64,000 nt of DNA. It comes from Datnioides undecimradiatus. Its lineage: Eukaryota > Chordata > Actinopteri > Lobotiformes > Datnioididae. The notes under the pieces were generated by a model. The model saw only the letters and a program-made list of their open reading frames with translations. It searched no databases and was not told the origin of the DNA. A program made the position numbers and the translations under genes. The stretch spans positions 16,788,148 to 16,852,147 of the forward strand of contig WARS01000008.1 in NCBI GenBank assembly GCA_008933995.1. Direction: 5' to 3'. Numbering within the stretch: position 1 is the first letter of the stretch; each line of letters starts with the position of its first letter. Shown piece after piece: positions 58,101-64,000 of the stretch.

Positions 58101-59085
58101 ACACGACGGCCTTGACGACTGCAGCTTCATTCAAATTAAGTGACGCTCTGACATGCAAACTCACACGCAGCGCCGTCGCAGATAAAGCGAACCGAGCGGG
58201 TCGGCGAGCGTCACAGATGAGCCAGAGAGAAACACGGAGCACCTGCAAAGCATGCAAATGTGTGGTTTGTTCGTCCCGCCTGCAGCAGCGCAGACAGCTT
58301 CGTATCCAGAACACACAATACTGTACAGCCACATCACAACAGAGGCTGCCGGAGACCCACAGCAGCCATGCAAATGCCTTTATGTGCAAGATAATCACAC
58401 ATACAGTCAGCATAAAATCCTGTGTTGCACTGTGAACACATAAAATGACATGTTTTGCCAATTAAACACAATTTCTAACCATAAATGTATTTAAATTACA
58501 GGATAAACACCCATATAGGATGTATAACACTAGTTTAGAGTTATTTGGGATGAGTACACCATTAAATACTATTATATTATATTATATTATATTATATTAT
58601 AGTTTCTGTAGTTTTAGTGCAGAAATAGTGAAAGTATTCATTGTTTTCCTATATTATTATTTAAATCTGGACACAGCAGACAGAGTCAGTCAGTTTAACT
58701 TGGGATACTAGTACAGTTTTGCATCTTAGCAAAATTAAATTAAATACAATTCAGTTTGCAATGCAGTTCAGTTTAATACAACTTGTGTAATTTAATTCAG
58801 TAAGTGTTTTGGTTTCGGCGCTCCAAAGGAAAGAGTGTGGGGAATAACATAAAATGTAAACCGTAGCACAAAACATTAAAACCTAAAATTAAAAACTATA
58901 TGTTCTGCAGCTCAGTAACACACCTCTGCACCTCTGGGCTCTTGTCTCTGCAGGAAAGCAGACCTGCTCCCCGGACGGCCAACCGCCGCCTCTCCCCCGG
59001 CCTCCCCTCGGCCAATCAGCACGCTCAGATCGCCGCCGCCAAGCGACGGCTGTCGTACGACTACAACAGAAACATCATGGAGTGA
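46793..59085 (+). CDS. clba1: CLBA1 (clathrin-binding box of aftiphilin containing 1), spliced
   Basis: Join of 46793-49151, 52921-53120, 56116-56228, 57714-57828 and 58954-59085: 2,919 nt, 972 aa, all GT-AG and in phase. The family (human C14orf79, related to aftiphilin) is tied to clathrin/AP-1 vesicle traffic at the trans-Golgi and endosomes. Visible signatures are an acidic DEFGVF motif (residues 754-759), of the FGxF type that binds gamma-adaptin/GGA ear domains; a WTAF motif (816-819), WxxF-type; the FADAFPSPP stretch (exon 3); and LLDSFHDLNKMICQRYKR with LLLKTLHLER (exon 4), a clathrin-box-like helical region. The conserved part is exons 2-5. As I recall, human CLBA1 is about 325 aa, so the roughly 786-residue acidic first exon is a large expansion. 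A second ATG at 46814 has the better context (CACCATGC) and may be the real start. Confidence 0.82.
49441..49604 (+). repeat. Duplicated intronic segment, copy A
   Basis: AAAAGCTGCAGTCATGTGAC, CTCCTGCAGCAGCGTGG and CTGTTTCTCCCACGCTGTCG all recur in the same order at 54661-54937 (copy B) in the next intron. Copy B has about 110 extra bases in the middle. The two copies are otherwise very similar. Confidence 0.85.
51815..51839. repeat. (CA)12 microsatellite
   Basis: Perfect 25-base tract in a clba1 intron. Confidence 0.95.
52527..52700. repeat. Dispersed teleost repeat (GATGGCCGACACGATAGCTCC type)
   Basis: GATGGCCGACACGATAGCTCC, then GTGAAGCCGAAA, CGCCCCCTGGTGGCTGG, CAGTATAGGTCACAAACCCC and CTCCATGTTAGCAGATG: an ordered set of blocks that I recognise from repeats in perciform genomes. 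It lies about 200 bases upstream of clba1 coding exon 2. Confidence 0.55.
52921..53120 (+). CDS. clba1: clba1 coding exon 2
   Basis: Acceptor CTGAAAACAG (weak pyrimidine tract), donor CTG|GTACAG, 200 bases, phase 1 to phase 0, residues 787-853. It contains SPHWTPGWTDSSFHQSDDTW and the WTAFPQDSSDE motif, typical of the aftiphilin/CLBA1 domain that contacts adaptor ears. Confidence 0.8.
53121..56115 (+). other. clba1: clba1 intron 2
   Basis: 3 kb holding copy B of the duplicated segment (54661-54937) and a CCTACATTACCCACAATGC motif (53246). Short frames here, such as 53371-53772 + and 53793-54239 -, show no family resemblance. Confidence 0.6.
54661..54937 (+). repeat. Duplicated intronic segment, copy B
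   Basis: Same order of blocks as 49441-49604, with about 110 additional bases (around 54770-54880) between AGTGTT and TCCACCTTAAAAACC. Either copy A lost this piece or copy B gained it. Confidence 0.85.
56116..56228 (+). CDS. clba1: clba1 coding exon 3
   Basis: Acceptor CTCTCCTGTAG, donor CAGGG|GTAGGT, 113 bases, phase 0 to phase 2, residues 854-890. Peptide AAVFADAFPSPPPSPSSDLD and VPTLTQLLRGN; F-x-D-x-F and LTQLL-like elements suit adaptor or clathrin contacts. Confidence 0.8.
56229..57713 (+). other. clba1: clba1 intron 3
   Basis: 1.5 kb; the main content is a complete fold-back MITE (57089-57332). Confidence 0.6.
57089..57332. mobile_element. Fold-back MITE, copy 3 (complete)
   Basis: Starts CTTCAAATCCACCAGACTCC and ends with ATTACTGTTTTTGTCAATGGAGTCTGGTG, inverted copies of one another. 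The interior shares GTTATCGGGTGAC, CACATAATAACACAAAC and other blocks with copy 1 (2601-2834) and is itself imperfectly palindromic. Confidence 0.8.
57714..57828 (+). CDS. clba1: clba1 coding exon 4 (clathrin-box region)
   Basis: Acceptor TTTCACACCGCAG, donor GCT|GTGAGT, 115 bases, phase 2 to phase 0, residues 891-929. LLDSFHDLNKMICQRYKRAS and LLLKTLHLERPHA form an amphipathic, probably helical segment; this is the part most like the clathrin-binding box shared with aftiphilin. Confidence 0.85.
57962..57984. repeat. (CA)n microsatellite
   Basis: Perfect CA tract of about 23 bases in clba1 intron 4. Confidence 0.9.
58571..58600. repeat. (ATTAT)6 pentanucleotide repeat
   Basis: Six perfect ATTAT units in clba1 intron 4. 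Confidence 0.95.
58954..59085 (+). CDS. clba1: clba1 terminal coding exon 5
   Basis: Acceptor CTTGTCTCTGCAG, 132 bases including TGA, residues 930-972. ESRPAPRTANRRLSPGLPSA and QIAAAKRRLSYDYNRNIME: a basic, Ser-containing C-terminus with two RRLS sites of basophilic-kinase type. GC-rich third codon positions contrast with the preceding AT-rich intron. Confidence 0.85.
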   Translation, partial: ESRPAPRTANRRLSPGLPSANQHAQIAAAKRRLSYDYNRNIME

Positions 59086-60563
59086 CTGCGCCGGGCTCAG
59101 CTCTGGTTGGACTGGGACACGTTTACCCGAACACCTGCGGGTTTCAATCCCAGAGCGGGGCAGAGCGCAGCGACGTCAGGCTTCTCCACACTCTGGATTC
59201 ACGACGTGCGTGTGTGTGTGTGTCACTATCTGCTCGTCAAACACTGACTGACCTTTTGACTCTTTGCACACTCCCTGGTTATTCAAGCCTGAGCCGGTGA
59301 GAGGACGCGACCTGGCTGAAGACGCAGCGACTCGCCTCAGCCGTGTTTCAGGAGTCGTCTCCTGCAGCTCCTGTGGCGTGTTTTCCATCACACGTGTGCC
59401 ACCTTGTTCTCCACCAACACCACCACCACCACCACCTCCCCATTTCCATTTTCCATTTAGACCCCGGCAGAAGCAGGTTGTGATCGATAGTTTGGAGCGT
59501 GATGACCCGATGTTATTTACAACAACATTCAAATTGCAGCTGAACAGAAATCAGCTGATTAATCCAGCTCAGAAATCTTAAAAATCTATTTAATACTAAA
59601 CCAGCTTTTGTTCACGGCTATTGCGTTCATGGTTTTGGAGAGTCGGCATGCATGCTAGCTAGCGTATCTTTATTGATATTAGCATTTATGGCTAGTTTGA
59701 GCATGCAGACAGCTGAGCGGGAGCAAACTTTCACTTCTGCTCCTCTTATCTCGTCTGACCTTCTGCAAATATTTGCAAATCATGCTGAACGTTGTCTCTA
59801 AGGCTCCATCGCAGAGTCGTCAGACTCAACCAATGCGGTCATACTTCCTGGTTCTGGAGCGGCTGTGACAGGAAGTCGATGTGGACTTCTGCTTTGAAAT
59901 CTTAATCCTTATTTGTAATTCTCATCCAGACACAGATAAACTGTTTACGTTTGACCCGCTGGCTCTGGATCTGTCACTGTGAAGGAGCCAACGCAGATGA
60001 TTTGGATCTTTAGGCTTTATTTGCAGTTTGACAAACAGGCAGTGACGTAATTCTGCGTTCACTGCATTAACGTGGTCACTTGACCTTGTAACCGCAGTTT
60101 CGCTCCCTACGACAGAAACACGCCGCGTCAAATGCAGAATGGACGCCGCCGTATCTCTGCAGGTGCAAACGTCGAAGCTTCTTGTTTTTCAGTGATGGGA
60201 GAATGAATCGTCATGTTTGACCTGCAGAGCGCAGGCGACGGGTCCGGGGGGGGGGGTCTCGCATCCCTCGTTTGCAGACTGATGCATGTGCTTTCATCTG
60301 TGGAGCCGCGGCAGAGATGAGTTAGAATTTAAAAACAGGAACCAAAACTCGCTTTTGTTCCTCAGAGAAGCGAGTTTGTCTTCCAGCCAGTCCCAACGGG
60401 AACGCCGACGAAAGCGCCCGTGTCTCAGGAGGTCCCGGGAGCGGAGCAGGCACGGCGGCGGGAGGCGGCGTGGCCTCCTGCGTCTCACACAGACGCACTG
60501 AAGTGGACTCACAGACAAAACATTTGGCATGTGATGTGTTTTCTCTTTCCTCTGTCTCACCTC

Positions 60564-60573
<10 letters not shown>

Positions 60574-60598
<25 letters not shown>
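60574..60598. repeat. (CA)12 microsatellite
   Basis: Perfect CA tract following a CT-rich run, within the putative clba1 3'UTR. Confidence 0.9.
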
Positions 60599-60949
60599 GG
60601 TTGAGTCCACTTCACGGGCAAAACTTGAATCCAGCTGCCAATCAAAACAGTATTTTTATGATGACATTGTTCACGTCACGACCACGTCGACGACGCACTG
60701 TACATCTTTTTAATTTAAGCATAACACAGCATCGTACCAACCCCCGGGATGGTTCATTTCCCTCTTTGTTGTATATTTCACTTGTCGATCATTTGTGATG
60801 ATATTCAGAAACAATCATGAGCGAGTGTGTGCGTGCGTGTGCGTGCGTGCGTGTGCCATTTGTGCAAACTACAAATTCCTGAACAAGAAAAAATATTTTC
60901 TGATCTGTTCAAACGAGGGAGAGCGAGTTGTCGCCTTGTTAACCGATGT

Positions 60950-60955
60950 AATAAA
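60950..60955 (+). terminator. clba1: Candidate clba1 polyadenylation signal
   Basis: AATAAA followed by a GTGTGACGG stretch within 15 bases; it is the first canonical hexamer that I found after the clba1 stop codon. Confidence 0.35.
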
Positions 60956-62204
60956 TGATACTGTGTGACGGCCGGCGGCCTCCTCGTGGACTCTGTGGCG
61001 TGTTCAGTTTGAAATGCTCGCGCTGTTGCAGCACAACAAGCTGAGGACGCTAAGAAAGCCGGGGTCATCATCCCAGGCAGCACATTTCTCAACACGTGCT
61101 CATTTAACTTTGATCCATTTTGATTTGTGGTGCAGAAACGTCTTCTTAACCTGCATCTGGAGCTAGATCTGACGCACAGCCGTGCTGATTTTTGAAAAAA
61201 TGTGTAAATCCCGAGCAGCATAGTTCAGATTTTGTGCAAGAATGGGATTTCATTACTGTAGAGTCGCACTCATTATGAGAAATGCATGCTGCTGCACCTC
61301 TGTGTGAAGCACTGTGCAGGATAAATCAGGCAGCAGATGCAAAAACGCATCTAGGAGTCATTGATTTGCTCAACAAAACAGTTTTAGACATTAATAAAAT
61401 AATCTAAAAATATGTTTTAAACCAAATTAGACGAGCTCAGGATGAGGAGCAGTTGTGGAAACCATTTAAAGAAGCTGCTGAGCTGGTCACACGCCTGAAC
61501 TTGTAGCTCGGAGGCAAAGAGCAGCAGCAGCCCCCCATCCCGACCATCAGGACACAAACAAAGATGAAACTGCACATCGTGACATCTTTAACTGGGAGTT
61601 GTTTATCAGAACAACACGTTATGCAACGCGTTGTTTACATACATGTTTGTGCAGACAGTATTGAACTTGGCTCAAGTTTCAGTCAGCTGAGCGATAACGG
61701 ACACCGATGTGTTTCTCATGCCTTTGCACGACTGTGCGCGGCGTTGCTAAGAACACTGAGCTTGATCAAAGTGTGAAGGCGCCACCTGGTTCACATTTAC
61801 ATAAAACAGCCAACATCTGTCCCGCGGTGAGATCCTGAAGCAGCTCTGTGGCCCGCAGAGAGTTAAGCGCTTCATCTGCTGAGTCAGAGCAGCTGCCTGC
61901 CGTGCTGCAGCCTGAGAACAGGGCTTTGTGCTGAGCGGTGGAAAACAGGCCTGCGGGCCGCAGACCGCCCCGGCCTCAGCCTCAGCCTCAATCAGCCGCC
62001 CTTTTACAGAAACGCCACAAACAAGTCAGAGATCCGCTCCAGGAGAGGCTGACGGAGGGGCGAGCTCTGTCTGTGAAACCGAAGCGGCAGGTCGCAGCTC
62101 GGGGGTTCGCAGCTCGGGGGTTCACAGCTGAGCGACGGGAAATCAAGTTTTATTAAGTTTAACTTGATAAAGTTGAACAGGCTGGATCAAAAAGTTAAAT
62201 AAGA

Positions 62205-62280
62205 TGTTTAGGGAGTTTTGCTTCTGGTTTCCAGCCTTTGTGCTAAGCTAAGCTAACCAGCTGCAGGCTGTAGCTTCACG
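62205..62280. repeat. Dispersed teleost AGCTAAGCTAACCAGCTGC repeat
   Basis: CCAGCCTTTGTGCTAAGCTAAGC and AACCAGCTGCAGGCTGTAGCTTCA match a short block that I recognise as abundant across fish genomes. Only the core is present. Confidence 0.6.
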
Positions 62281-62803
62281 GAAAGTCCTTTAAGTCACCC
62301 TGAGGTGGCAGTGCGTCCTCTGCATGTTCACTGAGGAGCAGCGTGCGGCCGCGGTGCAGGAAGCAACGCCAGCTCTGCGGAAAGCGAGACTGTGTTAGAT
62401 TCCACTGCGTGATTTGAAGATCTTCGGGGGAAACCCACGCAAACGCATGACACGCTAATTCACCGCTGAATGTAGGAGGACAAAGATCCAAACACATGAT
62501 GTGAAAGCCTGACCTGTGCTAACTCATTATTAATCGTTATAAATACCCATTATTAATGCTGAACTGCCACACATTTTGCAGCTTCCATACCACATTTTGC
62601 AACCGTGGATTCAAAGACCGTGGAGAGGCATTAAGGCCATCGTGGACATCATGGGATCTCTGCAATGACCCTGATGACAGCTCTTCAGTGATGGCAGAAT
62701 CTCTGGCAGACGCTGGGACAGTGTGTCATATAATCACCGTGCAGGATGTGTCACCGGAGAGAAGGAGACAGGCCGGTTTGAGACGCAGACTTGTCTGACG
62801 ACG

Positions 62804-62947
62804 CTGCTGCAGCCGGCGTGTCGGTGCAGCCGGCGTGTTGCTGCTGCAGCCGGCGTGTCGGTGCTGCAGCAGCCGGTGTGCTGGTGCTGCAGCCGGCGTG
62901 TCGGTGCTGCAGCAGCCGGTGTGTTGCTGCAGCCTGTGTGCTGGTGC
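62804..62947. repeat. GC-rich minisatellite
   Basis: About seven copies of a CAGCCGG(C/T)GTGT-centred unit, alternating TGCTGCAGCCGGCGTGTCGG with TGCTGCAGCAGCCGGTGTG, so the unit is about 20 bases with a roughly 41-base higher period. It generates Ala/Cys-rich peptides on both strands that are not genes. Confidence 0.85.
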
Positions 62948-63784
62948 AGAGCGTCTGTTTTCGCTTTGTAACTGCAGCCTGCACACGGCTGCGACAGGGG
63001 GGAACAGGAAGTGAGCGACTGCTCAAATTAAATTGAACTTTTAGTGACTTCATGAAACAGAGCTTTCACAGTTCACTCAGCTCTTCTGACGAATCCAACG
63101 CTGGGTCAAACAGTGAAGCTACTGCAGCTCATGTAACTGAGCTAAACTTAAATCATCTGAAGTGAAAAGTGTAGATCATGATTTATTTTATGATTTATAT
63201 ATTTAATCTCTTAAATCGAGCTATAAGTTAATGGAGTCTGGTATGTAGGGTGCAGGGGTGTGTTACAGTGAGCGACTCGTCTCGCGCTCATGCAGGTTCG
63301 GCCTCCTCAACCTGGCAACCCACAGGAACACCCTGCGTCTGTTGAAAAGCTCTGACAGGCCTGAGTTTGCAGCTGAACCACTTTCCTTTGGCATCAACAC
63401 CGCGCGGGGCTCAGCTGCAACGGAGCCGGACCAGAGCCACGCTGCAGAGAGGCTGGGGGCCACAGCTGGATCAGAGACGTGTCACAGAAAAGCAGATCCA
63501 CGGCGCAACACGCAAAATGAAGCAAATGAAGTCACACTTTGTATGAGCAAGGCAGAGAATATAAGAGCTTATCTGAAACTTAAAATAGAGGAAATTAAAA
63601 TTAACATATGGATAATTTAACCTGATAAGATTAGAAATGTATAAAATAAGCAAACAGACATGTCTTTGCTTCAGCTTTGACTAAAGAAAAAGCATAAATC
63701 TTATAATTTGAACTTTATTTAAGTTTTTCTTCAAACTATAACTCCAAAACTTCCAAAACTCCCAAAAGTTTTCCAGGATCCAGG

Positions 63785-64000
63785 ATGCACTCGCAGGACT
63801 CCGGAGCTGAACACACCCCCTTTGTGTTTCCACTGTGGGAGGAGGATGCTTTGACGAGGAGGGGTTCAAGTTCAATTAGGACGGCCCCCAAAAAGAGCGA
63901 AGTTCCCACACAGAGAGGAGAAGAACAGAGAGCAGTCAGCAGAAGAGGGAAGCAACCGGTCTGCAGCTCCACGGATGTGAGTCCAGGAATGAAACAAGTC
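63785..64000 (+). CDS. Possible first coding exon of the next gene (runs off window)
   Basis: ATG at 63785 opens a frame with no stop for 72 codons to the window end. The peptide is hydrophilic (MHSQDSGAEHTPFVFPLWEE, then a Lys/Arg/Ser-rich stretch). A GAT|GTGAGT donor-like site at 63976 could end the exon in phase 0. Local composition is less AT-rich than the 200 bases upstream, and AAAGTTTTCCAG just upstream could be an acceptor. I do not recognise the protein. Confidence 0.3.
   Translation, partial: MHSQDSGAEHTPFVFPLWEEDALTRRGSSSIRTAPKKSEVPTQRGEEQRAVSRRGKQPVCSSTDVSPGMKQV

Larger units (their letters stand above)
59086..63784. other. clba1 3'UTR and intergenic DNA
   Basis: No coding exon is recognised. 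An AATAAA lies at 60950-60955 (3'UTR of about 1.9 kb if used). Contents include a G9 run (60247-60255), a (CA)12 tract (60574-60598), an imperfect GTGC tract (about 60823-60854), a dispersed-repeat fragment (62205-62280) and a GC-rich minisatellite (62804-62947). A 120-codon frame at 63258-63620 has no known relatives by eye. Confidence 0.5.

Noticed and set aside
57913..58461. 182-codon minus-strand frame in clba1 intron 4
   Set aside because: It begins or ends in a (CA)n tract, is Cys/Val-rich from repeat translation, has no family likeness, and lies within a well-supported intron.
62726..63053. Ala/Cys/Arg-rich frames on both strands
   Set aside because: They are translations of the CAGCCGG minisatellite in several frames.

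Overview
The window is vertebrate nuclear DNA, almost certainly from a ray-finned (acanthomorph/perciform-type) fish. The signs are spliced genes with GT-AG introns, many (CA)n microsatellites, low gene density, and several dispersed repeats that I recognise as common in teleosts. No bacterial, viral or organellar features are seen. Everything here was read by eye; no alignment or database search was run.

Two well-supported genes lie on the + strand. Gene 1 (about 8.0-41.4 kb) encodes a giant AHNAK2/periaxin-family scaffold protein. I reconstruct nine coding exons whose phases all match, totalling 11,025 nt (3,674 aa). They encode a short MCEC-type N-terminus, two small hydrophilic exons, a charged exon, a PDZ domain split over two exons, a periaxin-like basic (nuclear-localisation-type) exon, one 9.8-kb exon full of degenerate [12 protein letters not shown] repeats, and a separate C-terminal exon. 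Gene 2 (coding 46.8-59.1 kb) is clba1 (human C14orf79, clathrin-binding box of aftiphilin containing 1). It has five coding exons in consistent phase (972 aa) and begins with an unusually long acidic exon of about 786 codons. AHNAK2 and CLBA1 are neighbours on human 14q32.33, so their adjacency here supports calling gene 1 ahnak2 rather than ahnak or prx.

Layout: 1-8.0 kb is mostly non-coding, with one possible unrecognised two-exon remnant (2031-2378), a fold-back MITE and a teleost repeat. 8.1-24.7 kb is the large first intron of ahnak2, with a degenerate A-rich minisatellite, a possible ATG micro-exon and a candidate internal promoter (GC box, CArG box, CCAAT box). 24.7-30.9 kb holds the small exons. 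30.9-40.7 kb is the giant exon. 41.1-41.4 kb is the terminal exon. 41.4-45.0 kb is 3'UTR and intergenic sequence with a SINE fragment. 45.0-46.8 kb is the CpG-rich clba1 promoter and 5'UTR. 46.8-59.1 kb is clba1. 59.1-63.8 kb is 3'UTR and intergenic DNA with a GC-rich minisatellite. An open reading frame beginning at 63,785 runs off the end of the window and may be the first coding exon of the next gene.

Functionally the genes are independent: one is a membrane-associated cytoskeletal/PDZ scaffold, the other a clathrin/AP-1-type trafficking adaptor. The most interesting internal structure is in the giant exon: recent tandem duplications with 168-nt and 504-nt periods, unused GTAAGT splice-donor sequences, and a CxxC...HxC cluster in an otherwise cysteine-poor protein.
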